DNA from: Gracilaria vermiculophylla
Lineage: Eukaryota > Rhodophyta > Florideophyceae > Gracilariales > Gracilariaceae
Assembly: GCA_019155205.2 (NCBI GenBank)
Contig: JAHNZQ020000004.1
Location: forward strand, 3,416,302-3,480,301
DNA: 64,000 bases
Direction: 5' to 3'
The position numbers and the translations under genes are program-made. Below are positions 43,471 through 54,269 of the stretch, in pieces (the first letter of the stretch is position 1; each line of letters opens with the position of its first letter). The notes beneath the pieces are model-generated. The model saw only the letters and a list, made by a program, of their open reading frames with translations, was not told the origin of the DNA and searched no databases.

Positions 43471-46400
43471 ATGAACACACCTCAACGAGACGAAGGTGGA
43501 AGGGGCCGCCGTCGTCGAAGAAGAGGGCCCCCGCCGAATAGCCGGAATGAGGGTGATCAGAATCTTCCGTCGCAACGGCAATCGCGAAAACCCCAATCAC
43601 AATCAAAACCATACAGATCCACCAAACGCGATAATTCTTCTGCTCAATCGCAAAATCATTCTGCAAATGAACAGAAAAAACGCTCCAATTCCGGCAACGC
43701 TCCGACTGCATCAGAAGCGAGCCGAGGCAAGGACAGCACGAGAGTCAAGCCAGAACGCGAGGCAGATGCCCAGTCCAATCCGGAAGAGGCGCCCAATGAG
43801 GACTTGCAACAGAAAGCCAATGAGAAGGAAACCGAACAGCAAAGGAAAGAAAAAGAACGCGAACAAGCGGAGCGACGAGCTTTCTTTGAGGCTCAAAACG
43901 CAAAACGTCGCGCTGAACGAGAACGCAATCTACCCTACAGTGAAAACGCGTCAAGTGACCTTGTCCGAAAAGAGAGACCATCAGATTCAGAGCTCAGACA
44001 ACTTGATTCTTCCTTGAAGAAATGCACGGGGTTCTTGCGCAAGATTCGATTTTCCGGTATCACTGCAGATTCCGTCGCAACGCTGTGCAACGAAGCACAA
44101 GCGTTAAATCTATCTCGGTATATATCAGAGGTGGTGGCCGCAATATCAGACAGTAAACTGCGATCAAGCGACATCGAGCACGTCATCATGTTGTGTGGTG
44201 AAATGCATCGTCGTTACGAAGACTTCACACCCCAAATCTTAGCTTCTCTGGGAAGCCTGATTGTTGGCGGTGCTGGAAATGGGCCATCTCGTGATTTATC
44301 CGCTCGAAAAGCAGCAATGCGCTTGATGGTTGAAATATTCGTACTTGGTATGGTTTCCGATGTGAACCCCATAACTTCCACCCTCAAACAAGTAATGAAA
44401 GCCTCGAAGGAGTCCATGGCGAATGCTGTTCAATCTCTCGGCATCCTGGCCACATTCGTTCGTTGCGCTCATCGCACTCTGCTACCATCTCATTTCACTT
44501 CGCCGAAGAGACCCTCAGAGACAACTGTTACGGATTTTGGAGAGACTGCAGCTTGGGAACTTAGTGTCTTTTCTGTTAGTGCGAAGAATAATATTTTTGG
44601 TGCCCTGGAATCGTTCTATATATCTGACGTTGAAAGAATCGTTAAAGACGCAGCAAATTCCCTGAACAAAGCAAAAACTGCGTTGAATAGGTCTGTTCAA
44701 ATGCGTGGCAGTGCTGAGGAGTCAAGAACAAATGCATTTGAAAGCGCTAAGCATGTATGCGAAAGGATTGTATCATCTGCCAATATCTTGGCTGAGAGCT
44801 TGGGAAAACCAACTGTTAATATCCCTGCAAATGACGCGCAAGGGGTAGGCGCCTCGGTTGAAGCAAGCATTGGTCAGGACAGCACTCATGTAATTGTTGC
44901 AAACCCATATAACTCTTTTGGCAGAGGTCGACAAAGTGCTCAAGATGTTGATATGATGATGCATGCTGATCACCCTTTTGAAGGCGATCAGCAAAGGATT
45001 TTCTACACCGAATTGGTGTCAGCGAAGGATATTCTCCATGGAGATAGAGAGCCTTCAACAAAAGATAGCTCGCAGACGGAAAAGAATGAAGAAGCTCAGT
45101 CAAGCGAGAAACCAAACAGTCTGAAATCTCCAAACAGTCAGAAATCTTCTTTGGCACCCAATAAAGAGGAATCTCATGACTCGAAGACTAATCAAAACAG
45201 CAGAAGTATCTCAGACGGAAAAAAAAAAGGATCATCGATACCCACGGATAAACTACTCAGCAGACTGGGGACAACAGAAACAAAAGAAGACGCAGACAAC
45301 TTTGTCCGGCTGTTCATTGTTTCAACGGATGGTCAAAGGAATGTTGCGAAACGTGTTTGGAAAGCTTTCTCTTCTGTTTCTGCTCAGAAATTAAACGTAT
45401 TGCCAGCGTACAGCCGCATAGCAGCGTCATTACAATCATTATATCCAGAAATGGTTTCCGCAATTGCAACGGGTCTTGAAGAAGAATTTCGACTTCTTGT
45501 GAGCAAACCAGACGCGGATGAGAAGATTCTATCCTCTTGCACGAAGAGCGCACGCTATGTCGGAGAATACGTAAAGTTTGGCTTGATACCAACCGCTACC
45601 ATGTTTGAGCTTCTGGCGTTATGCATGAAGGATTTAACAGGTCATCGGGTAGACCTTGCTTGCCACCTTCTTGAAACCTGTGGGAGGTATGTGTATCTCT
45701 CTCCAACTACTCATACCCGAATGGCGACCATTCTCGAAACTTTGTGGCGACTGAAATCAGTAAAGAACCTCGAGGCAAGGCATAATACCTTAATTGAAAC
45801 GGCGTTCTTTGCGGTGCGCCTATCCCCAGGAAGCAAGGCACATAAGAAGAAATCCCGACCTCCTCTTCACGAATACATCCGCCATCTGATCTACTATCGT
45901 CTAGATTCTACAAATATCAGTTGGACGCATTCCCAAATCATGAAATTGCCCTGGAATGATGAGCTTGAATCATATGTGGCGAAGAAGTTTGTAAAGATAT
46001 CAAGGGCAAGGTTTTCAACCATCCCGTATGTCGCTGCATTAATTGGGAGCCTACAGAAAGACAAACCAGCTATCGTGATATCTGTCTTAGACTCTTTATT
46101 GGAATCCATCAGAGCGGGTATGGAGAAGAATGATGGTCGAGAGAGCCAGAGAAGACTAGCTGAAATTCATCTGTTGGGCGAACTGCACACCTGTGGTATC
46201 GTAGACGAAAAGGTGGTCTACAACGTTCTATACATGTTCATCACACTTGGTCACGAAGATGGAGATGAAAATCAAAGGAGGAGAACAAGTTCTGGTGAGC
46301 TTCATGTGAACCCAGTTCAAGCTAGCGATGATACTACCGAATTGAGAAAAAACGGTACGTTTACGAATGCGCCAGACCCACCGGGGGATTTTTTCAGAAT

Positions 46401-47784
46401 AAGACTTGCATGTTCTCTGTTGGAGTCATGTGGGCGTGTTTTAGCAGTCACAAATCGTAGGAAGCTCGAAGTGTTTTGGCTGTTCTTGGAAAGATATATG
46501 TTTTGTAAAACATACCAGGCAGGACAGGGGGACGCACCACCCTTGCATATTAATCACGTTATTGGGGACTTGTTTGAGAATTTGATGTACAAACCAAAGA
46601 GAATGGGAAAGGAAACACGACCTAATTTGTCGTCGTCTAACGACAGAAAACCATTCTACAGTTCAAACAAAGCTACTGAGAAAGGGTATGGGCGAATATT
46701 GTCCAGGAGCAAGACTTTGGAAGAGGCTGCGAGAGCTGTCATGCTTGTAGAGCGTACTCCCGCTGATCTTGCCCTAATTGCGATTCCTTCACGGCGTATA
46801 GAGAGCAATCAAGAACGTAAGTCTGACATGAATGGAAGAAACCGAGCAGTGAGGGGCTTGTCAACAGCATTCGGGAGTCCAGCTCCAGGGAGTGGAATCC
46901 GAGGCAACGTGAGAGACGGTTTTGTTACTACGAATAACAGGATGCCCGAAGGTGACTCAGAACAGACCCAGAACGACAGTAATGGAGAGGAGTTCAACGC
47001 GACTGATTCAGTATCTGACGAGATTCTTTCTCAAGGCACTAATGCAGAAGATGGATACTATGATGATGTCTACGATGGCGATGACACTCCGGAATCTGAT
47101 GAATACGTAGAAAGCTTTGATGAAGATACTGGTGAGGATGAATGCAATGATTCTGATGATTCCAACGATGAGGACGGATCGTATAAACGCCCACGGCCTC
47201 GTACGGAAGAGGAGGATGCGTTTGCAAAGGAGCTAGCAGCATTTACTGCCGCTGCAGTTCAAAACGCACGGTCGTCAACTTCACGCATCACAAAGTTTGA
47301 CCGCATGGCGATTCCAATGGCCTTAATGACTCAAAAAATGGAAGAAGAAAAGGCAGCTGCCGCCGCAGCTGCTGCAGAGGCTGCGACCTCTGGTAATCAA
47401 GAGTATTCGTCCGACGACGAAGAAGAAGGGATGTCGAGGGCAAAACGCCGACGTCAACCTAACAAGAAGTCTGTTGAATTCAAGATGTTGGTCAGGAAAG
47501 GCGGAAAAAGCCAATTACATGGGCTCAAAGTTCCTGCTTCTAGTTCTCTAGCCGTGGCTGCGAAGGAAAGTGAAACCGCTGACGCTGCCAGATCTGAAGA
47601 AACAAAGCGGTTAGTACTCGGGAGCAGTATTGTGCTCAATGACGACAGTGATGATCTGGACGATGAAGTTCCGCTTCGTTTTCAGCAAGATGTTCGTGAG
47701 AAAGAAAAGAGTATTCATCAACAGCGAGAAGAAGATGAACGCGAACTTTTATCAACTCTATACAGAACACGACCTCGTCGGTAG
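43471..47784 (+). CDS. UPF2: UPF2-like nonsense-mediated decay factor
   Basis: 1437 residues, intronless. It begins with a basic RG-rich tail (GGRGRRRRRRGPPP) and a long Lys/Glu-rich coil. MIF4G-like helical repeats then occupy about 180-430, 600-760 and 760-1000: the first with TGFLRKIRFSGITADSVATL, the second with NVAKRVWKAFSSVSAQKLN, and a third with DLACHLLETCGRYVYLSPTT, SRARFSTIPYVAALIGSLQ and RLAEIHLLGELHTCGIVDEK. An acidic region (about 1170-1240) follows. Near 1336 comes the C-terminal UPF1-binding type segment FKMLVRKGGKSQLHGLKVP. UPF2 bridges UPF1 and UPF3 in mRNA surveillance. Confidence 0.93.
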   Translation: MNTPQRDEGGRGRRRRRRGPPPNSRNEGDQNLPSQRQSRKPQSQSKPYRSTKRDNSSAQSQNHSANEQKKRSNSGNAPTASEASRGKDSTRVKPEREADAQSNPEEAPNEDLQQKANEKETEQQRKEKEREQAERRAFFEAQNAKRRAERERNLPYSENASSDLVRKERPSDSELRQLDSSLKKCTGFLRKIRFSGITADSVATLCNEAQALNLSRYISEVVAAISDSKLRSSDIEHVIMLCGEMHRRYEDFTPQILASLGSLIVGGAGNGPSRDLSARKAAMRLMVEIFVLGMVSDVNPITSTLKQVMKASKESMANAVQSLGILATFVRCAHRTLLPSHFTSPKRPSETTVTDFGETAAWELSVFSVSAKNNIFGALESFYISDVERIVKDAANSLNKAKTALNRSVQMRGSAEESRTNAFESAKHVCERIVSSANILAESLGKPTVNIPANDAQGVGASVEASIGQDSTHVIVANPYNSFGRGRQSAQDVDMMMHADHPFEGDQQRIFYTELVSAKDILHGDREPSTKDSSQTEKNEEAQSSEKPNSLKSPNSQKSSLAPNKEESHDSKTNQNSRSISDGKKKGSSIPTDKLLSRLGTTETKEDADNFVRLFIVSTDGQRNVAKRVWKAFSSVSAQKLNVLPAYSRIAASLQSLYPEMVSAIATGLEEEFRLLVSKPDADEKILSSCTKSARYVGEYVKFGLIPTATMFELLALCMKDLTGHRVDLACHLLETCGRYVYLSPTTHTRMATILETLWRLKSVKNLEARHNTLIETAFFAVRLSPGSKAHKKKSRPPLHEYIRHLIYYRLDSTNISWTHSQIMKLPWNDELESYVAKKFVKISRARFSTIPYVAALIGSLQKDKPAIVISVLDSLLESIRAGMEKNDGRESQRRLAEIHLLGELHTCGIVDEKVVYNVLYMFITLGHEDGDENQRRRTSSGELHVNPVQASDDTTELRKNGTFTNAPDPPGDFFRIRLACSLLESCGRVLAVTNRRKLEVFWLFLERYMFCKTYQAGQGDAPPLHINHVIGDLFENLMYKPKRMGKETRPNLSSSNDRKPFYSSNKATEKGYGRILSRSKTLEEAARAVMLVERTPADLALIAIPSRRIESNQERKSDMNGRNRAVRGLSTAFGSPAPGSGIRGNVRDGFVTTNNRMPEGDSEQTQNDSNGEEFNATDSVSDEILSQGTNAEDGYYDDVYDGDDTPESDEYVESFDEDTGEDECNDSDDSNDEDGSYKRPRPRTEEEDAFAKELAAFTAAAVQNARSSTSRITKFDRMAIPMALMTQKMEEEKAAAAAAAAEAATSGNQEYSSDDEEEGMSRAKRRRQPNKKSVEFKMLVRKGGKSQLHGLKVPASSSLAVAAKESETADAARSEETKRLVLGSSIVLNDDSDDLDDEVPLRFQQDVREKEKSIHQQREEDERELLSTLYRTRPRR

Positions 47785-47885
47785 GAACAGGTGGTACTAC
47801 TTTTCGAAACTCAAAACTGCACTTTTCATTATAACGTTCATCGAGACCGATCACATCTAAACGCTAATCATTACGGATGTACGTA

Positions 47886-50561
47886 TTAAGTCACAGACTT
47901 GCCATGACCAGGGGGAGGTCTGACTCGTGGAACCAAGCGAGAACTCTCTGGACGATCCAGTATCTTGCCTGGAAAAATTCCACGCAAGCTTGTCGGGAAA
48001 AGTTCATCCCAATCCATGTGTTGAGACTGCGTTCGAGTAATCGAATGCCGGCGGATTGAAGGAAGAGCTCTCGATGGTTGTTTACTTGAAATACATCCAA
48101 TGTTTTCGGAGCTGAGGTTTGCATTATTCGGGTTGGAGGCAGATATGTTACTTTTTACAAATAGTCCGGCATTAGTCGTATGGGACTTTTGTTTTCCCTT
48201 GACTCGTACAAAGGACTTCCGTTGGCGATCGAGTTCTTGGCTATGAACATTCTCATCTTGCTTGGACGCGAGAAATTCTTGCTGAGCGAGCTGCTCGTAT
48301 TCTTCTCGTTCTGCCACCGTCATGAGACTCCATAAACGGGCCATGTTTCTCATGGAATCCTCTGTCGAATCGTCTGGCCGCAGCATGCGTTCCTTAGGGA
48401 GTTGGTGTTCCAGGAATACTTCCCAGGCTGATTTTATCTTCCTTTGTGGGTTCTTCTTGAGTTGATTTGGTGTTGAGCTCTGAAGATTCGGCTGGTTATC
48501 GTGACCGATAATAGATTTTGATTCTTGAGCAGCGTCTGATGTTGGGTCTGTAGCTATAGGATACATGGTACATCCTTCGTTCGTTTCATTGGCGTCTGGC
48601 TGTCTGTCTGTGGCTTTTGTATGCGATGGCGAATGTTTTGAAAGCCCGTCTCGTTCAGAGATCTTTGCTATTCTCCCAACAGGTGGTAGCTTGGCAGATT
48701 GTAAAGGAATAGTCCGAATCACGTCTTCGACAGCCCGGCCTTCTACAGGGCTCTTTCGAGACGCGTGTCTTATTCGTTTTAGAGATCTCAGTGCTTCCTC
48801 GGGCTCTTTATCCTCTGACTCTTGTTCCAATGATCCCTTGACCTGCGGCGAACATCCGCCCCTATCTGCTTTGATTTCGGCGTCCTTCGCGACAGGGACA
48901 AGCTTTGGGTTTCTATCTAAAGAGGGGATGATCTTCTTAACGATCTGGATGTCTTCCTTATCCCATTCCGGGGCGCGACGGAGATTTCGAAGTAGTAGTA
49001 GGCTAGGTACATCCCTGGAAGCAAGTGCAGCTCGTACCTGAAACGCCGCCGCATCATCCTTCGGAGCATCCTCTCCCAATACCGCTAAATACGCTATCCG
49101 ACCAGAAGCAATATCTATGGCGGATGCACGCAAGGCTTTCACTCGATCCGCATTGCAAAGCTTGTCTCGCCTGCTTATGATTTTTCTGCGCTTGTGCGAG
49201 AATAAGACCTTGGTACTATCATACACGGCTGTGTGTGAGCAGATCTTCCATTGTCGAGAGAAAATGACTTCGGTTTCTCTCCTTCTCAACATTGTGTAGC
49301 GCGAATGCGGGGCATCCAAACCGAATGTAGAATCATCTCTTCTCTGGGCGGCAGCAACATCGGCTATTGTTGCGGCCTCCATCAGAGTGATGTACGTCTG
49401 CTCTTTGCCAAGGTGCGCATGATTCGAGCAAAAAGCGGCAAAGAAACGGTCGACCGTATAGGCGCCGCTGCTTCGTAGACATCGCAAATGATAAACTTTC
49501 TTACAACGCTGCACGTAACAGCCTATAGTGGCACCTCTGTCACCACAATAAGCGCACTTGAGCTGTCTTCCACGACAATATTCATCGTACACCCTTCGGA
49601 GCTGGCCAGACGCTGCATCCGTGTATACTTGAGGGGCCCAACAAGCACATTCGAAGTGGACAAACAGGCGCGCATGACCTCGTCGATCAACAAATGGTCC
49701 AATCAATTCGCTTTCCAGTTCCTTTCCATTAAATGCCGCAAGGTCAGGACAAAAGCAACATTGCGACGCACTTCGTCCTAAAGCGAGTTTCTTTGCTGCG
49801 GAACGTGTCATGCGATGCGATGGAGCCGCAGTTTGGTCGGGAGATGGGCTCCACTCGCGAGGCAAGGTCTGTGATGGACTGGCGGGGGTTGCACACTGAA
49901 CCCTCGCTCTCTTCGCTGGCTTTTCATTCTTTTCAACGGTGCGACGCTGCTTTTTCAAACGCTGAACTCTTTGATGCAGAACATTGGCACCGAACAGGTC
50001 GCGAGGCGGCTTGAGGGGGTCGCCAGCCACGTTGTCTAGTTTGTCCTTGTCGCACAGCGCGGCGGTGTCGTGCCCGGTGGACAAATGGTGCAAGAAGGCG
50101 TTTCCCGTGAGAGACGGCTTCGAAGAGACGGCGCGGGCCTTGGAAAGGTAGCGATGAAAGGCGTCGGGCGGGGCGCTGACGTGGGCAGCGCTTTGCGGAC
50201 GAATGCCAAGCTGCTCGGTTACCAAGTTGTTAAACACAGCCCAGGTGATGTACGACTTGTCCGAGTCGGCGCAGAGCCGTTCGGCGGCGGTGTCGGAGGC
50301 AGGCGGTGACGGCGGGCGTCCATGCGGACCGTGCGGGGCGCGGGGGTCGACGAACGGATGGGAGAAGAGGCGGCGCAGCGTGTGGGCGAGTCGCACTTGG
50401 CGCTCTTGGACTATCTGCTGGCGACGCTGCTGCTGCTTGGCGTCGGCGGCGTCCATCGTTCCGGCGGCGCTGCTCGCGTTCGCCGCCTCCGCCGCAGACG
50501 AGCGCGCGCTGCGTGCGGGTCGGGCCGCGGGTCGCAGCCGCGCGGTTGTGGCGTCGTGCAC
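47886..50561 (-). CDS. Extended PHD finger and HMG-box chromatin protein
   Basis: 891 residues, intronless. Residues about 265-382 form an extended PHD (ZnF_HC5HC2H): CCFCPDLAAFNGKELE, FVHFECACWAPQVY, CAYCGDRGATIGCYVQRCKK and YHLRCLRSSGA with a final CSNHA. These domains read histone H3 or bind DNA in JADE/BRPF/PHF-type proteins. Residues about 705-765 resemble an HMG box (SAWEVFLEHQLPKERML, ARLWSLMTVAEREEYEQLA). The N-terminal about 50 residues are Ala/Arg-rich and the real start may be a later Met (about 50456). It overlaps no other gene and is convergent with UPF2. Exact complex is unknown. Confidence 0.8.
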   Translation of the reverse strand: MHDATTARLRPAARPARSARSSAAEAANASSAAGTMDAADAKQQQRRQQIVQERQVRLAHTLRRLFSHPFVDPRAPHGPHGRPPSPPASDTAAERLCADSDKSYITWAVFNNLVTEQLGIRPQSAAHVSAPPDAFHRYLSKARAVSSKPSLTGNAFLHHLSTGHDTAALCDKDKLDNVAGDPLKPPRDLFGANVLHQRVQRLKKQRRTVEKNEKPAKRARVQCATPASPSQTLPREWSPSPDQTAAPSHRMTRSAAKKLALGRSASQCCFCPDLAAFNGKELESELIGPFVDRRGHARLFVHFECACWAPQVYTDAASGQLRRVYDEYCRGRQLKCAYCGDRGATIGCYVQRCKKVYHLRCLRSSGAYTVDRFFAAFCSNHAHLGKEQTYITLMEAATIADVAAAQRRDDSTFGLDAPHSRYTMLRRRETEVIFSRQWKICSHTAVYDSTKVLFSHKRRKIISRRDKLCNADRVKALRASAIDIASGRIAYLAVLGEDAPKDDAAAFQVRAALASRDVPSLLLLRNLRRAPEWDKEDIQIVKKIIPSLDRNPKLVPVAKDAEIKADRGGCSPQVKGSLEQESEDKEPEEALRSLKRIRHASRKSPVEGRAVEDVIRTIPLQSAKLPPVGRIAKISERDGLSKHSPSHTKATDRQPDANETNEGCTMYPIATDPTSDAAQESKSIIGHDNQPNLQSSTPNQLKKNPQRKIKSAWEVFLEHQLPKERMLRPDDSTEDSMRNMARLWSLMTVAEREEYEQLAQQEFLASKQDENVHSQELDRQRKSFVRVKGKQKSHTTNAGLFVKSNISASNPNNANLSSENIGCISSKQPSRALPSIRRHSITRTQSQHMDWDELFPTSLRGIFPGKILDRPESSRLVPRVRPPPGHGKSVT

Positions 50562-51237
50562 GCGTGCCGCCGCGCCTCTGCGCTGCGACTCCGCGCGCGC
50601 GCGGCCCCCGCGCCGGACGTGCAGCGCGCGGTTCGGCCGACAGGCTGCGGCTCGCTGTAAACCGCTGTAAGGCTGCGTTTTCGAAAACTGTCGCGCGCGG
50701 GGGCGCGGCGCCCCGGCGCTGGGCGCTGGGCGCTGCGAAGGTACAAGTGCGCTGCGCTGGTGGTGTGCGCCCGCGGCAATGGCTCAGCCCATCTGTCACC
50801 CGTCAACCCCCCGACTCAGCTTTGCTTCGGCTCGTGCTCACCGCGCCCTTCTCCCCTTCGCGCACACACGCCCGTACCCTACGCGCCGCCGTCCGGAATG
50901 CGCTCGTAAATGGCCCTTCGTCGCCCCTCCGCGCCCTTCCTGCTTTCGTCCACCCGACCTTCCTCCTCACTCCACCTCCCCCCCTCCGCTTCTCATCCGC
51001 TCCCCCTTCTCCGCTCTTGATTGCTCCTTTCGCAACACCTTCGCCCCCCGCTTGCAACGCTCCACCTGCAAGTCGTTTTATGCGAACGTTTTGAGCGGTT
51101 CCGCGCGTGCCAGCCGCCCCCGAACCCCTCCCCCAGCACACCCCCGTCCCCACTCATAACCGTTGGCCACTCCCACCGCTGTTGGTCGCTTTATTCCCCC
51201 GCACTTTTTTCTCTCTCCCCTTTTCTCTCCCTCCATC
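50562..51237. promoter_or_regulatory. GC-rich head-to-head region
   Basis: 676 bp between the divergent ePHD and RBBP6-like genes. GC-rich at first, then strongly pyrimidine-rich before 51238. Presumed promoters; open frames here are composition artefacts. Confidence 0.35.
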
Positions 51238-54200
51238 ATGTCATCCTCCATTCACTTCCGCTTCAAGAGTGCCAAGGAGTTTGAAACCCTTTCTTTCGAG
51301 GGCGATTTCCTCAAAGTTGCTGACCTCAAGGTCGCAATCGTGGAGCGAAAGAAACTTAACTTCGGTGAGGGCTTTGATCTCGAAATCAGCGACGCTTCAA
51401 CTTCAGACGGTAAGTATATCGTATCGCATCGGCTCCATGTGTCTCCACATGCTGCCTCAACTCGCGTTTTTTGGTCTTAACGTGCTCCGTTGTGTTCTTT
51501 TATCGCTAACACTTTTTTTTATTTGATCCACTCTCTCTGTCAATATCTGTCCTGCGATCCGCCCCCTTCCCCCAACTGACGCGAACAGTTTTCCATGATG
51601 AAAGCTCTCTGGTTCAGAAGAACAGCTCCGTGATCGTCCGTCGAATTCCAGGCTTGAAACAGGGCGGCATACTTTCGCAGCAGGAAATGGCCGGCAAGAA
51701 TGAGCGATACGCCGAGAAGAATGTTTCTCGAGGCTTCAACGCGTCCAGGTCGGAGAGCGCAACAGCTGAGGCTCAGAGCATTGCCGTGCCGAAGACCATC
51801 GAAGGTGAAGATGAGGCAGCCAGGATTGCGTCACTGGTAATGCAGTCTGCTGCTTACGACCAGTACCCCCAGCAACCCCGAGGCCGCTACAATCGCGGTG
51901 GATACCGCTCCCGAGCTTACGGAAACCATGGCCATCGCAAATCTCATCCTGATCGTGCTCCGCGACCTAGTCATAACTACGTGTGCCACCGCTGTAATAA
52001 GCCTGGCCATTGGATTGATGAATGCCCGACTAATGGAGACCCCAAGTATGACAAGATCAAAGTGAGAGCACCGACCGGCATTCCCCGCAGCATGCTGAGA
52101 CAAGTTGATGCACCAGAGTCTGGAACGGGGCTTCAAGATAGCTCCGGACACTTTGTCACTCTGCAACCAAATGAAGAGGAATTCGCCAGGCAGACTGTCG
52201 GTTTAAGGTTATCTCAGGCTGCGGCTGCAGCGTCTGGGAAGCCTACGCAAGATGGAGGCAATGACAGCAGCAGAGGTGAAGGTGACAAGCCGTCTGCCAC
52301 ATCAAGCGGAAGTCCCAACAAACCTTCTGGCGTGGATCCTAATATTGACTCTGTTAAGGACAAGAATGCTGAGCAAATAGTTGACGACAAAGGCCAGAAG
52401 GGTGACGGGAATTCGAAAGTCACCAAAGTCCCTGATGGTTCCAGAGAGAACGTCAAGAACGCCGGCTCTGTAGGTAAGAACGACGACATTATGAGCAAGC
52501 ACAAAAACACTCCTAACGGAATCGGTCGCCCAAATGGCAAACACGACGGGCGTTACTCGTCAAACAAGGGTCAGAATCGACGAGGACCATCTGTCGGAAG
52601 GCCGCCAGCTCGTATAGGCATGCCTGGTCTACCGCTGCCTAACATACCGCCGGGGTTCCCCCCTATTCCTCCTTTTCCTCCGCCACCACAAGTTTTGATG
52701 GCCATGGCGGCAATAGCAAATAATCAGAACAACGTTGCTGGGATGCCACCAGCTTTAATTCCGGGTATGCCGTTTCCTTTCCCAAATATGCCCGCTGGTA
52801 ATGCCTCGGAAGGCAGCGGTGATGGAAAGGGGATAAATGGATTTGGTTACCCTCCGACTTTACCTCCAATCCCGCCAGGAGGTGCCCAAAAAGGAAACGA
52901 AAAAGACTCTGCGTCTGCACCGGGAGCGAAAGAAGCTGTCATAGACAGGAAGACCGGTGAATCTTCAAAAAGCCAAGACACGTTGCCCACTGTGCGATTG
53001 AATGGCAAGGAAAGCAAAGATGCAAGCGAAAAAGAACTTAATGATCGAAGTGGGAGGAGGCCTTCGCCCCCCTCATCCGTTGTGAGATCTCACAAAAAAT
53101 CATCCCGTGACGATCGACTACCTTCTGATAGTGCAGAGAAAGAACCTCCTAGGCACGACAGAGCTCATGAAAACGAACGCGCACCACCACGGGATTCTCG
53201 TGCAGCACGCTCCTCACATCGCGCGTCACGTTCACGTCCTATGCCCAACCCAGCGACAGGCGTGGGTGCCGTTCCGCGTCCAAGAAGCCCCGGACGGTTA
53301 ACACCGGATAGCTATCGGGGCAAAAGCAAGAGCCCGCGTCCCAGAGCGGATCCACGTTACAGAGCACGGCATTTAAGTCCGGACCGCAGAGATCGCTCGC
53401 ACGCCAGGAGATACCGTTCTCCCCGAGCCCGATCTACTGACAGGGAGCGCTTCAGGCGTCGAAGTCCCTCCCCAATAGCTCGAGACCGCCGCAGCACACG
53501 GATTCGAGTTTCTCCGGAACGTGGTTCTCGCAAGAGCCGCTCTCCGGCAGGCCGCGGCCGGCATGACGGTGATTGGTATCGCAATGGCAAAAGACGGGCT
53601 CGGCACGCAAGTCCCCGCCATCCTAGAAGGTCTGAAGACCGATTGGAGCCAAGTCGTCGGCGATCGCGCTCACCCCTTCCACCACGATATGGGAGCCGAC
53701 GGGGGTCTCCTGAGCCTTCCCGGGCCAGGCCTGTCTCAAGTCGAAGACCACACTCTCCTCAGGCCGAGGGGGGACGAAGAGACCCCTTGGACCGAGTTGA
53801 TTCGCGAAGGCGGCCTGCAAGCGACTTCGATGGTCATCGCGGTGAGGAACGCGATGCGAAACGCAAAAGGATTTCTAGAGGTGACGATTATTCGCGAAAG
53901 GTAGATGAGCTTAAAGCACGTAAAGACGACGCAAGCGTTGATCGCAGAGAAAGTCGAAGATCACAGGATCGCGATCGTGCTGAGGCTAGAGAGCGCAGCC
54001 CAGGATTGCGTCGGAGAGATGACAGATTAAAGAGAGGGCGTGACATTTTAAATGGTGGTGAGAGAGACGAGCTGAAGAGACTGCGCCGAGACTCTTCCGT
54101 TGATCACGTGCTTCCAAGACGTGAAGAACGTCGAGAAGAACGTAGAGAAGAGCGCCGGGAAGAACGTCGAGAAGAACGGCGGGACCGTGTATCGGTGCAT

Positions 54201-54269
54201 GACCGTCTTGGGAGACCGCTCGGAGATCGCAAAAGGAGCCGTCGCTCAGTTCATGACAGGTTGGGTTGA
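51238..54269 (+). CDS. RBBP6/Mpe1-like DWNN protein lacking RING
   Basis: Two exons, 51238-51409 and 51589-54269, with a 179-bp GT-AG intron (donor GACG|GTAAGT), about 950 residues. Residues 1-80 are a DWNN ubiquitin-like domain (SSSIHFRFKSAKEFETLSFE at the start, NSSVIVRRIPG at the end). A CCHC zinc knuckle CHRCNKPGHWIDEC follows at about 170. The block TGIPRSMLRQVD after it is also conserved in RBBP6/Mpe1. The expected RING finger is absent: no paired Cys/His pattern appears downstream. The chain becomes Gly/Pro-rich (about 360-440), then an Arg/Ser-rich tail ends in REERREER repeats. RBBP6/Mpe1 acts in mRNA 3'-end cleavage and polyadenylation. Confidence 0.85.

Noticed and set aside
53521..53904. 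127-codon plus-strand frame inside the RBBP6-like gene
   Set aside because: Out-of-frame shadow in the Arg/Ser-rich tail.
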